DNA of 51,614 bases from CAYVBJ01 sp964449075 (lineage in GTDB: Bacteria > Bacteroidota > Rhodothermia > Balneolales > Balneolaceae), in the NCBI GenBank assembly GCA_964449075.1, contig CAYVBJ010000022.1, forward strand, positions 1 through 51,614, written 5' to 3'. The stretch's first letter is position 1. Every line of letters begins with the position of its first letter. A model generated the notes under the pieces. That model was not told the origin of the DNA, did not search any database, and worked only from the letters and a program-made list of their open reading frames with translations. Made by a program: the position numbers and the translations under genes. Below are positions 25,633 to 34,023 of this stretch, piece after piece.

Positions 25633-26652
25633 TCACAACAAACGCTCCAGGTACAAATTTAATACATTTGAATTTAGATTAAAAGACGGTTCGCGCATTT
25701 CAAACTCAACAATCTTTTCCCGGGTTTCATCGAGAGTAAATTTATATGCCCATACATATTCGCTGTCTTGATTTTCGGTGATCCAGAAATCGGATCTTCC
25801 GAAACGGAGATCGTAAAAGAGGAAACCGTCTGATGTCTCTTCAACATGATAGTACCCGCGGGAGAACCACAAAACCACTTCAATTTCATCGGTATGCAGA
25901 AAATCTTGGATCAGATGGCTGTTTCGCGGAATTTTGTGGCTGTCCGGATTACCTGCCGAGTTAAAAACGGAATAGGTGGCCACACTCAGGGTGTCATTTT
26001 TAAGCGCAAACCCACTCCAGAAAAGGGTGGTGGGACCATTGGGCATGGTTTTCAGTTTTTCGTAATAACCGTTTTCATTTTCAAATTTTGCGCTGAACCA
26101 TGAGTGCACGTGCGCTTTGATGCCCGTTGCCCACAGCATATAGGAAGCTCCCAGGATGAGTCCGGCCCGGTTGACCCAAAGTCGTATCCCTGAATCACGC
26201 CGCATAAAAAGTGCAATAATGACACCCGTCAGTACCGGCAATGTAAAAAGAGGATCTACGATAAAAATGATATCCGTTGCCAGCGGGTAATTTGAAAAGG
26301 GCTGAAATACCTGGGTTCCGTAGGTTGTGGGAATGTCGATCAGGATGTGAGTTAAAAGAATCCAGAATGAGAACTTCCACCAGGCCTTCCAGCCGGTTTG
26401 CTCGTTCTTGATATACCGGTTCAGCAGCAGTCCAAGCAGGGGAGCGGCAACAATCACTGTAAAGAAAGAGTGAGAAATACTTCTGTGGAAATAGATCTGC
26501 TCAACAACTGTCAGAAAAGGATTGGCCAGGATGTCGAGGTCGGGCAGTGTGCCGATTACGGCTCCAAGAAGCGGCGCCTTGTATCCTGCTTTTTTGCCGA
26601 GCAGAGCTTCACCTACTGCAGCACCTAATGTGGCCTGGGTTATTGAATCCAT
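25633..26652 (-). CDS. YdjM-type inner-membrane metal-dependent hydrolase (DUF457)
   Basis: This 339-aa membrane protein starts MDSITQATLGAAVGEA, the hallmark of the YdjM/DUF457 group. Putative metal ligands are in GTLPDLDIL (about 34-42) and HRSISHSF (about 55-62), with a later H-I-L-I-D-IPTTYG segment (about 101-111). About four to five TM segments occupy residues 1-180. A soluble C-terminal domain (about 190-339) follows with no recognised fold. In E. coli the homologue is LexA-regulated, but no LexA box is obvious here. The precise function of the family is not established. Confidence 0.82.
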   Translation of the reverse strand: MDSITQATLGAAVGEALLGKKAGYKAPLLGAVIGTLPDLDILANPFLTVVEQIYFHRSISHSFFTVIVAAPLLGLLLNRYIKNEQTGWKAWWKFSFWILLTHILIDIPTTYGTQVFQPFSNYPLATDIIFIVDPLFTLPVLTGVIIALFMRRDSGIRLWVNRAGLILGASYMLWATGIKAHVHSWFSAKFENENGYYEKLKTMPNGPTTLFWSGFALKNDTLSVATYSVFNSAGNPDSHKIPRNSHLIQDFLHTDEIEVVLWFSRGYYHVEETSDGFLFYDLRFGRSDFWITENQDSEYVWAYKFTLDETREKIVEFEMREPSFNLNSNVLNLYLERLL

Positions 26653-26812
26653 TTAAAATTTTGTAAATGACAGTTATACATTCTTTAACATCTGCAGTGA
26701 AACGATTCTTAACAAATGTAACGTTTCCTTTTTAATTCTTTAACAACTTAGCGGGAATATGTCCGGAGTAAAAAGCGTTATTTTATCGCACAACAATAAC
26801 AACCTGTAGATC

Positions 26813-28123
26813 ATGCAATTACATTTTAAGAATTTATCGATATTAACATTACTGCTTATGTTGCTTGGCTGCAGCAATTCAGAGAACAATAATAGTGACA
26901 ATTCATCTGAAGTGCTCCCATCTGTTGAAGCAGTGAAAGCCCGGTTCGGAGCATTGCCGCTGGAAGAGAGATTGAGCGGGATTGTGACCGCCGGAAACCA
27001 GGTGGAAATCTTTCCCCGGATATCAGCCCCGATTGAAGAAGTGCTGGTAAAGAATGGTGAACGTGTTGAAAAGGGTGATTTGCTGGTACGGCTGCGCTCA
27101 AGGGAATTTGAAGATCGTCTTCGGCAGGCACAGGCCAACCTGAGAATAAACCAGGCAAGGGCAAAACAGGCAAAAGCTGCGCTTGATCAGCTAACTGCCC
27201 AGCTTGAAAGGCAACAGGAACTTGCAGACCGTGATCTGATCAGTGACCTGGAGATGGAACAGATTCGCTCCCAGTATGATGCGGCGGAAGCAAATTATGA
27301 GCTGGCCCGGGCTCAAATCGACCAGGCGGAATCAACAGTCTCCGAACAGCGTGAAGCACTTGGCCAGACAGAAATTCGTGCCCCCATACACGGAACGGTT
27401 GGCCAGCGTGATGTTGAGGTCGGGATGCAGGCAAACACCGCTAACCGGCTATTTACTATCGGTAACCTTGATAATTCCAAGGTCACGATCAACCTGACGG
27501 AAAAAATGCTCAATTATATTGAGACGGGTCAGACCGTTCGCGTCTACTCCGAAAATTTCCCGGATACAGTTATAACGGCTGAAGTAGATCGTATCTCACC
27601 ATTCCTGGAAGCCGGCAGTTTCAGTACGGTTGCAGAAATTGAAGTTGAAAATGATGACAGGCTGCTGCTGCCCGGAATGTTTGTAACAGTTGATGTTCTC
27701 TATGGAGAGAGTGAACAGGCTACGATTGTACCACTGAGCGCAATCTACCGGCACCCAAGAACAGGGGTAACAGGTGCATATGTAGCAAAAGATTTTGGAT
27801 TTGAGATGGAGCCTGTGATTCAGGTTGATGCAAATAATCCGCCGCCGCTGAGTGAGCCGACAAACGTAGAGTTCGTGCCTGTTACAGTAGTAGCAAAGGG
27901 ACGTGAAGCTGCGGGGGTGACAGGTGTCCGGAACGAACAGTGGGTGGTTACTGTAGGTCAAAACCTTATGGTTGGAAGTGATGGAAAAGCAAAAATAAGG
28001 GCTACGGCATGGGGCAGGATATTAAGTATGCAGAGTATGCGCCCGGAAGACCTTTTGCGCGAAGTTATGGATGGAAATCTGATCAGTTCAAGAGATGATT
28101 CTACCTTTAATCAATCACTTTAA
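26813..28123 (+). CDS. RND efflux periplasmic adaptor (membrane fusion) lipoprotein
   Basis: This 436-aa protein links an inner-membrane RND pump to the outer-membrane duct. It is a predicted lipoprotein (lipobox LLGC, Cys20). Next come a lipoyl-like half (about 50-85), a long coiled-coil hairpin (about 90-180, Ala/Gln/Glu rich), the second lipoyl half (EIRAPIHGTVGQRDVEVG) and a beta-barrel domain. A C-terminal membrane-proximal part (about 300-436) is longer than in AcrA and has a proline-rich linker. It starts after a short AT-rich region and is followed by the pump gene after 12 nt. Confidence 0.92.
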   Translation: MQLHFKNLSILTLLLMLLGCSNSENNNSDNSSEVLPSVEAVKARFGALPLEERLSGIVTAGNQVEIFPRISAPIEEVLVKNGERVEKGDLLVRLRSREFEDRLRQAQANLRINQARAKQAKAALDQLTAQLERQQELADRDLISDLEMEQIRSQYDAAEANYELARAQIDQAESTVSEQREALGQTEIRAPIHGTVGQRDVEVGMQANTANRLFTIGNLDNSKVTINLTEKMLNYIETGQTVRVYSENFPDTVITAEVDRISPFLEAGSFSTVAEIEVENDDRLLLPGMFVTVDVLYGESEQATIVPLSAIYRHPRTGVTGAYVAKDFGFEMEPVIQVDANNPPPLSEPTNVEFVPVTVVAKGREAAGVTGVRNEQWVVTVGQNLMVGSDGKAKIRATAWGRILSMQSMRPEDLLREVMDGNLISSRDDSTFNQSL

Positions 28124-28135
28124 ACAGTTCTTATT

Positions 28136-31100
28136 ATGTCCTTAACAGAAGTCTCAATTAAACGGCCTGTTGCAACAGCGATGGTCTACCTGATTATACT
28201 GGTGCTGGGTGTTGCCGGGTTCAGGTATCTGCCTGTTGATCTGCTGCCGCCGATTGAATATCCCAGGATGTCGGTTTGGGTTGATTATCCGAATGTGGGC
28301 CCCGAAGAGATCGAGGTTACCATCACGGAGCAGGTTGAAAATGCCATTGCAGGTGTAGCTAACCTGGAACAGGTGACATCCGAGTCTGAAGAGGGAAGAA
28401 GCCAGGTAAATCTTCAGTTTACCCAGGGTGTGAATCTTGATGAAGCCGCAAATGATGTTCGTGCCTCGCTCGACAGGCTCAGAAGAACACTTCCCGAAGA
28501 GGCCGAAGCGCCGCGGGTGCGCAAGTGGGATCCCAATGATTTCCCGGTGGTGATTATCGGCGCACAGTCAGAGCGTCCACTCGATGAGGTGACCCGCATC
28601 CTGGAGAGAGAAATTTCCAAAAGAATTGAACAAGTTCCGGGAGTCGGAACAATTGATGTTTGGGGTGGCGTGAATCGCGAAATCCGGGTTGATTTAAAAA
28701 GAGACAGGCTGATGGCAAGCGGTTTAACTGCCAACCAGGTCAGAAATGCCATCGCAGCTGAAAATAATAACCTGCCGGGCGGAAATGTAAAAGATGGGTT
28801 AAACGATATCTATGTCAGAACGCTGGGAGAGTTTGAATCAATTAACCAGATATCTGAAACGATCATTGCCCGGGTTGATGGAAAACCGATACGTGTACGG
28901 GATATTGCCACTGTAAATGACTCCTATGAAGAGATCGGAAGGTTGATTCACATCGATGATATCCCGATGATCCGAATGGCTATCCGGAAACAGACCGGGT
29001 CAAATACCGTGGCTGTAGCGGAGGGTGTTCAGAATGAAATAGACCGGATAAACAGCGAGCGGGATGATGTGAACCTGCTGATTGTTACCGATCAGAGTGA
29101 TTTTATCCAGGCATCGATCGATAATGTTACAAATTCAGCGACATGGGGTGCCATTTTAGCAATCGTTATTTTATACCTGTTTCTGAGGAACGGATCCACA
29201 ACTTTCATCATCTCACTTGCCATTCCTGTGTCCATTGTAGCTACATTTGCACTGCTCTACTTCAATGACCTGACCCTTAACCAGATGAGTTTTGGCGGAC
29301 TGGCACTTGGGGTGGGCCTCATTGTTGACAATGCCATTGTGGTTCTTGAAAATATTGTGAGGCTCCGAAGCAATGGCAAAGGAAGAGAGGAGAGCTCACT
29401 GATTGGAACAAAACAGGTGTCAGGTGCCATTATTGCCTCTACACTAACAACATCGGTTATTTTTCTGCCGGTCGTGTTTATGCAGACCATAACCGGAACC
29501 ATGTTCCAGGAACTGGCACTCGTTGTAGTATTTGCACTTTTTTGTTCGCTTTTGGTTGCGCTGACCCTGGTTCCAATGCTTGCCAGTAAATTTATGTCGA
29601 TTAAACCTGACAGCGAGTTGGGCGAAAAGGGAAAAAGCCGGTTCCAGAAATACTTTGAGAGAGTTGAAGACCGATACAGTAATCTATTGGAACTGGCTAT
29701 TGGCAGAAAGAAGATGGTATTCGGTGTTACACTGGTACTCCTGGCAGGAAGTGTTTTTGCATTTGGCTATGTGCCCATGGAGCTTGCTCCGCAAACAGAA
29801 GCGGATGAAATTGACATAGATTTTCGCCTGTCTGACGGTATGAATATTGCGGTTGCCAACGAATATGTAAAGGAGCTTGAGCAAAAAGTAAAAGCTGTTC
29901 TGCCGATGGAAGATGTAAAACATTTCTCAACAGAAGTCAGAAATGGACGCGCTTCTGTTGAAATCGCACTAAAGAGTGCCGACGAGCGAAAATCGAACAG
30001 TTATGAACTGGCCGACCGAATTCGTGATCGTATAGATGGCACCATACCCGGCGGCAACATTCGGGTGCGGGCCCAATCGGGGTTGTGGATATTAAGAAGG
30101 ATCTTCGGTTCCGGTGGCGGCGAAGAGGCGGTGCAGCTTGAGCTTCGCGGTTATGACCTGGAACTGGCCGATGAGCTTGCAGATGAAATTGTAAAGAGAA
30201 TGGAAAGAGTTCCTGAAGTACGTGATGCAGAACCGGGCAGACAGGAGGGCAGGCCTGAACAGAATATCAGGTTTGACAGAGAAAAAATTTCTGAGCTTGG
30301 TCTCACAGTTCGTGAGGTTGCTGAATCTATACAAACCAATATCGGCGGAAGCCGGGCAGGAGTATTTCGTGATGGCGGTGATGAGTATCCGATTACAGTG
30401 AGATTGCAGCCATCAGACCGGATGAGTACGCTTGATATCAATAATATCTCCATCCAGACACCCCAGGGGATAAATATCCCGGTTTCGACAGTGATTGATG
30501 AGGAACCGGGAAGAGGGCCGGAAGAGATCCGGCGAATTAACAGTCAGCGTGTTACCTATATTTCGGCCAACCTGGAAAGCGGGGTGCCGCTCGGTGTTGC
30601 CGTGGAAAAAATTCAGCAAGAGCTGTCAGATTTTACACTTCCTGCAGGTTTTACTGTTGTGTTCGGCGGTGAGTATGAAGAGCAGCAAAAAGCCCAGGCC
30701 GATTTTACCCTCTCTATTATTATGGCACTGATACTGATCTACATGGTTATGGCCGGACAGTTCGAACGATTTGCAGACCCGCTGATTGTCATGTTCTCTG
30801 TTCCGGTAGCTATTGTCGGGGTTATTCCCACCATGCTGCTGACTGGTACATCCATGAATATGCAGAGTATCATGGGGGTTATTATGTTGATCGGAATTGT
30901 TGTTAATAACGCAATCGTGCTTGTTGATTACATCAATCTCATGAGGCGCGAACAGAACCTGAGTACGTTTGATGCTGTTATTCAGTCGGGTAAGCTGCGC
31001 CTCAGGCCAATATTGATGACAACACTGACAACGGTACTTGGTTTGCTTCCGCTTGCTCTCGGGTGGGGTGCCGGAGCTGAAATCCAGGCCGCACTTGCAA

Positions 31101-31261
31101 GAGTTGTTATCGGCGGATTAATTGCTTCGACCTTAATCACACTGGTGCTGATTCCCGTGGTCTATATTAGTGTAGATAAATTGCTTCTCTATGTAAGTGA
31201 GAAAAAACGTGAGTTTATAGCAGTTCCGGAACCGGAGCAATCAATACAGGGAACCGGCTGA
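28136..31261 (+). CDS. RND family efflux pump, HAE1/AcrB type
   Basis: This 1041-aa inner-membrane transporter exports hydrophobic or amphiphilic compounds by proton antiport. It begins MSLTEVSIKRPVATAM (TM1) and shows the two-fold repeat of 6 TM segments plus large periplasmic loops. TM4 contains GLIVDNAIVVLENI, with the Asp that relays protons (hydrophobic-efflux pumps have two Asps; here one is followed by Asn), and the equivalent second-half TM10 reads IGIVVNNAIVLVDYIN. The porter domain has the usual features (for example PGVGTIDVWGG). Together with the upstream adaptor it forms a two-gene operon; no TolC-like outer-membrane factor is in the window, so it must borrow one. Confidence 0.94.
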   Translation: MSLTEVSIKRPVATAMVYLIILVLGVAGFRYLPVDLLPPIEYPRMSVWVDYPNVGPEEIEVTITEQVENAIAGVANLEQVTSESEEGRSQVNLQFTQGVNLDEAANDVRASLDRLRRTLPEEAEAPRVRKWDPNDFPVVIIGAQSERPLDEVTRILEREISKRIEQVPGVGTIDVWGGVNREIRVDLKRDRLMASGLTANQVRNAIAAENNNLPGGNVKDGLNDIYVRTLGEFESINQISETIIARVDGKPIRVRDIATVNDSYEEIGRLIHIDDIPMIRMAIRKQTGSNTVAVAEGVQNEIDRINSERDDVNLLIVTDQSDFIQASIDNVTNSATWGAILAIVILYLFLRNGSTTFIISLAIPVSIVATFALLYFNDLTLNQMSFGGLALGVGLIVDNAIVVLENIVRLRSNGKGREESSLIGTKQVSGAIIASTLTTSVIFLPVVFMQTITGTMFQELALVVVFALFCSLLVALTLVPMLASKFMSIKPDSELGEKGKSRFQKYFERVEDRYSNLLELAIGRKKMVFGVTLVLLAGSVFAFGYVPMELAPQTEADEIDIDFRLSDGMNIAVANEYVKELEQKVKAVLPMEDVKHFSTEVRNGRASVEIALKSADERKSNSYELADRIRDRIDGTIPGGNIRVRAQSGLWILRRIFGSGGGEEAVQLELRGYDLELADELADEIVKRMERVPEVRDAEPGRQEGRPEQNIRFDREKISELGLTVREVAESIQTNIGGSRAGVFRDGGDEYPITVRLQPSDRMSTLDINNISIQTPQGINIPVSTVIDEEPGRGPEEIRRINSQRVTYISANLESGVPLGVAVEKIQQELSDFTLPAGFTVVFGGEYEEQQKAQADFTLSIIMALILIYMVMAGQFERFADPLIVMFSVPVAIVGVIPTMLLTGTSMNMQSIMGVIMLIGIVVNNAIVLVDYINLMRREQNLSTFDAVIQSGKLRLRPILMTTLTTVLGLLPLALGWGAGAEIQAALARVVIGGLIASTLITLVLIPVVYISVDKLLLYVSEKKREFIAVPEPEQSIQGTG

Positions 31262-31310
31262 AACTTCTCAATTCAGAGGAGTTTAGGTTCCTGCGGTTTT
31301 TTTATATTGG
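31261..31310. terminator. Possible terminator between the RND operon and a response-regulator gene
   Basis: AAACTTCTC (31261-31269) and GAGGAGTTT (31276-31284) form a 9-bp stem with one G-U pair and a 6-nt loop immediately after the pump stop codon, and a run of T follows at about 31299-31305. The T-run is about 14 nt from the stem, so this is only a moderate terminator. It also faces the end of the convergent response-regulator gene. Confidence 0.4.
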
Positions 31311-31697
31311 CGTCAAGTACGGGATTATTTTCGCAGAAGGATTAAGCTGCTTCTCTATCTTTTTGACAAGGTTCGAAAAATTTATCGGTTTCAATAAGAA
31401 ATTTTTAGCTCCGGCTTGCATAGCCATCTGATACATGTCCCTGTTTACATATGAGGTCATTAGAAAAACGGGAACATTCGCTTTAAATTCCTGCATCCAG
31501 CTAATCAGATTAAGTCCATTCAGCCCGGGCATCCGATAATCTGTTATGACCAGATCAAAATCCCGCTGACTGATCTGTTCAATTGCATCCCATCCATTGG
31601 TTGCAAGAAAAATGTTGTACCCGGTTCTTTCAAAAAAAGATTCAGCCATTTTCCGGAAAGCCGGTTCATCATCTACAATTAAGATACTATAACTCAT
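31302..31697 (-). CDS. Receiver-only response regulator (CheY-like), copy A
   Basis: This 131-aa protein is a single phosphoreceiver domain. The acidic pocket is Asp9-Asp10 with phospho-acceptor Asp53 in VITDYRMPG; Thr/Ser of MTSYVNR (about 84-90) and Lys of LLKPINF complete the switch. No output domain is present. It resembles the neighbouring receiver (copy B at 31825) in several words (DYRMPGLNGL versus DFKMPGLNGL, and MTSYVNR in both), which suggests tandem duplication. Its partner kinase and effect are unknown; phospho-relay or sensor modulation is likely. A dyad lies upstream. Confidence 0.88.
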   Translation of the reverse strand: MSYSILIVDDEPAFRKMAESFFERTGYNIFLATNGWDAIEQISQRDFDLVITDYRMPGLNGLNLISWMQEFKANVPVFLMTSYVNRDMYQMAMQAGAKNFLLKPINFSNLVKKIEKQLNPSAKIIPYLTPI

Positions 31698-31732
31698 TTT
31701 TTATCTCCCGAAATCAAAGATTCCTAAAATTA

Positions 31733-31775
31733 TTTATACGATGTGGTAATCTCTCTTATATTATTATCGTATAAA
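31733..31775. promoter_or_regulatory. Inverted repeat TTTATACGAT...ATCGTATAAA upstream of receiver copy A
   Basis: Two perfect 10-bp half-sites (31733-31742 and 31766-31775) are 23 nt apart, 36-78 nt before the start codon of the receiver gene. Their spacing, about three helical turns centre to centre, suits binding by a dimer. No U-tract follows on the minus strand, so a terminator is unlikely. Confidence 0.4.
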
Positions 31776-31824
31776 TTCTCTCAAAGATCAACCAAAAGAT
31801 GGACTTTGGCAGGATTTATTTTTT

Positions 31825-32199
31825 TTAACTCTGTTGTTTATCGCCAATGGCTTCTTCAATTTTTTCAACCAATTCAGTATAGTCGATCGGTTTAAGCATA
31901 AATTCACATGCCCCGGCCCGGCGAACCACCCCCTGTATACTTCTGTTCACGTAAGAGGTGATCATAATAACAGGCATTTCCGGCTCAAACTTTTTAACCC
32001 ACTTTATTAATTCCAATCCATTCAGACCCGGCATCTTAAAATCCGTAAGTACAATATGGATATTGTTTGTCTTTAATGCGTTCATAGCCTCACGACCGTC
32101 TGAAGCAGTAATTACTTCATACCCCTCATCTTCAAGTATTATTTTTCCCGACTCAAGAATTGTCGGTTCGTCATCCACTATTAAAATGAGATTTTTCAT
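31825..32199 (-). CDS. Receiver-only response regulator (CheY-like), copy B
   Basis: This 124-aa single receiver domain has Asp9-Asp10, phospho-acceptor Asp53 in LTDFKMPG, Thr/Ser of MITSYVNR and Lys of LKPIDY. It is closely similar to copy A, 128 nt away. The gene lies between an NtrC-type system and the RND operon and is divergent from the YceI genes. Receiver-only proteins often modulate kinases or serve in relays; with an NtrB-like kinase nearby such a link is plausible but not shown. Confidence 0.88.
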   Translation of the reverse strand: MKNLILIVDDEPTILESGKIILEDEGYEVITASDGREAMNALKTNNIHIVLTDFKMPGLNGLELIKWVKKFEPEMPVIMITSYVNRSIQGVVRRAGACEFMLKPIDYTELVEKIEEAIGDKQQS

Positions 32200-32417
32200 C
32201 TTTGAAAGTTTTCCAGGATACGTTTATCTCTTTTTAATCGTTATATAGCATTGATCACAAGAGCATAAACACTCCGTTTTCTTTACTGACTGTAATTACA
32301 AGAGTTGTACCAAACTATCGGGATTCACAAAATTTATTTTAAAGAGAGGATATTGAACTTACATTGTGTCTTTTAGAGTGGACGTCAAAAGTCATTTTGG
32401 CAATTGATACACCCGGT

Positions 32418-32433
32418 ATTGCAGAATTGCAAT
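32418..32433 (+). promoter_or_regulatory. Candidate upstream activator site ATTGC-N6-GCAAT
   Basis: A 16-nt dyad lies about 138 nt upstream of the sigma-54 -24 element before the YceI genes, a usual distance for an NtrC-type activator to bind and loop. It is a single short site and was found by eye only, so it is a tentative candidate. The nearby regulator with a Fis-type HTH (34024-35391) would be its reader. Confidence 0.25.
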
Positions 32434-32568
32434 GATTTTTTGAAAAATTTTTGCGTCTTTACAAGAAAATGAAACATTGTTTGTAAAAACAGATTCAAGG
32501 AAACAGTAGTAGGTGCATATAGATCAGATTTATTTGTAACAAATATAAATTTTTTGTTTTCTTGAATT

Positions 32569-32585
32569 TTGGAACAGCATTTGCA
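32569..32585 (+). promoter_or_regulatory. Sigma-54 (-24/-12) promoter upstream of YceI genes
   Basis: The sequence TTGGAACAGCATTTGCA fits the RpoN consensus TGGCAC-N5-TTGC(A/T): GG at 32571-32572 and GC at 32583-32584 with exactly 10 nt between. Transcription would begin near 32596, just before the ATG at 32610. This placement rules out an earlier in-frame start at 32562, which would overlap the promoter. Confidence 0.7.
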
Positions 32586-32609
32586 ATACATATAGTAAAT
32601 CTTAAATTA

Positions 32610-33236
32610 ATGAAAAGGATCGTTATGAAATTGATATTATCTTTTATACTGCTATTAACTTTTACTGCCGGTGAGCTCTTTTCACAAGATACCGAAATGG
32701 CAGGATTAGATATAAGCAACGCAAGTTCCATTGAAATTGATGGAACATCCACTCTCCACGACTGGACTGTTATTGCAGAAGAGTTTACAGTTGATTTTAA
32801 AGTTCCGCAAAATTGGGTGAAAGGACTGGACTTCTGGAATCCTGAGGATGTAGAGGAACTGACTGTCAGCGTGCCCGTTGAGTTTCTGGTCAGCGGTAAA
32901 GGCGGAATGGATAAGCGAATGTATAAGGCCCTGGAAAGTGAGGATCACCCGCAAATAGTTTTTGAACATACAGGTATGGAAATTATGGATGCAGAAACTG
33001 AACAAGTTACTGGTGCAAAAATGCTGAAAATTGATGGTAACATGACCATAGCAGGTGAAACGCGTCCGGTAACCTTAAATGTGCTGGGTGAGATTCTTGA
33101 AACAAACGCGTTGAAATTCAGCGGACAGCACACAGTAAACATGACTAACTTTGATGTTGATCCGCCATCTGCAATGCTTGGTACAATCAAAAGCGGCGAA
33201 GAAGTTACCATTCGGTTTGATATTATTTTTCAATAA
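32610..33236 (+). CDS. YceI-family exported protein, copy A
   Basis: This 208-aa protein has a short signal peptide (about 1-27, ending in LFSQ). The mature YceI lipocalin-like beta-barrel contains IEIDGTSTLHDW (about 40-51), MDKRMYKALESEDHPQIVFEHTG and a C-terminal region with VDPPSAMLGTIKSGEEVTIRFDIIF. YceI proteins bind isoprenoid lipids in the periplasm in those studied, and respond to stress or to high pH. The start at 32610 is chosen because it lies after the sigma-54 promoter and gives a proper signal peptide (a second ATG, 32625, is also possible). Expression probably needs RpoN. Confidence 0.85.
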   Translation: MKRIVMKLILSFILLLTFTAGELFSQDTEMAGLDISNASSIEIDGTSTLHDWTVIAEEFTVDFKVPQNWVKGLDFWNPEDVEELTVSVPVEFLVSGKGGMDKRMYKALESEDHPQIVFEHTGMEIMDAETEQVTGAKMLKIDGNMTIAGETRPVTLNVLGEILETNALKFSGQHTVNMTNFDVDPPSAMLGTIKSGEEVTIRFDIIFQ

Positions 33237-33268
33237 ATTAAGCTAAATATGAATATTGAGACCCGGTC

Positions 33269-33961
33269 ATGCCTCTAAAAACCCTGATTAATAAAAACAA
33301 AAATTGGTTTGCAAGCTTTTGCCCTGCCTTTCTCCTAATACTTTTGCTAAACCTGATGTTTTCTTCCAATATGGCCGGGGCTCAAAATTTGAATGGCGGA
33401 AATGCCGAACCCATTCACTTGTCCCATGAAAGCAGGCTTTGGCTCGAGGGTGATACGAATATAAACAACTACTCCTGTGCCGCCGACACCATGTCCGGTT
33501 TTGGAAAACTGGATGATGCTGAAAAGCCACAGGGTTCCATTGAGGGTCACGGAAAAGTATCAATCAATGTGGAAATTCCTGTCTATGAGCTTGACTGCGG
33601 CAAGAGAGCAATGAACAACGACATGTTTGAAGCACTGCAGGCTAAAAAACATCCCAGGATCACATACAGTCTGGATGAGGCTCAATTCATTAATTATGTA
33701 GAAGATGAAAATAATGTAGAGTGGATGAATATCTATACAACAGGAGTTATTTCAGTTGCGGGAGTGGATAAAAACATTGAAGTGAATATCCTGGGAAAGG
33801 TTTTGGATAACAACCGGTTCCATGTAAAAGGAGAAAAGGAACTGGATATGACGGAATTTGGAGTAACCCCGCCAAAAGCGCTTTTAGGCCTGATAAAAGC
33901 CAACGAAAATATCACCATTAAGTTTGATGTGATTGTTTCTCTTGATGAAATGAACCTGTGA
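33269..33961 (+). CDS. YceI-family exported protein, copy B
   Basis: This 230-aa protein begins with a basic N-region and a hydrophobic segment (about 15-38, ending NMAGAQ). The mature part follows the YceI pattern: SRLWLEGDTNINNY, ELDCGKRAMNNDMFEALQAKKHPRITYSL and VTPPKALLGLIKANENITIKFDVIV. It has two extra Cys (in YSCAADTM and ELDCGKRAM), which may form a disulfide in this copy but not in copy A. It begins 32 nt after copy A and is presumably on the same sigma-54 transcript. Ligand unknown. Confidence 0.85.
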   Translation: MPLKTLINKNKNWFASFCPAFLLILLLNLMFSSNMAGAQNLNGGNAEPIHLSHESRLWLEGDTNINNYSCAADTMSGFGKLDDAEKPQGSIEGHGKVSINVEIPVYELDCGKRAMNNDMFEALQAKKHPRITYSLDEAQFINYVEDENNVEWMNIYTTGVISVAGVDKNIEVNILGKVLDNNRFHVKGEKELDMTEFGVTPPKALLGLIKANENITIKFDVIVSLDEMNL

Positions 33962-34023
33962 TTTCAGGGGATCAGGCAGATTTCTGAAGGGTCAAAAATT
34001 AACAATCCCGGAATTTTAAAACA

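Noticed and set aside
32200..32300. Second sigma-54 promoter in front of receiver copy B (minus strand)
   Set aside because: A TTGGTACAACTCTTGTA-like match has GG at the right distance but GT in place of the essential GC, so it is not supported.
32562..32609. Earlier in-frame start for YceI copy A
   Set aside because: It would put coding sequence over the -24/-12 promoter and give a poor N-terminus before a normal signal peptide starting at 32610.
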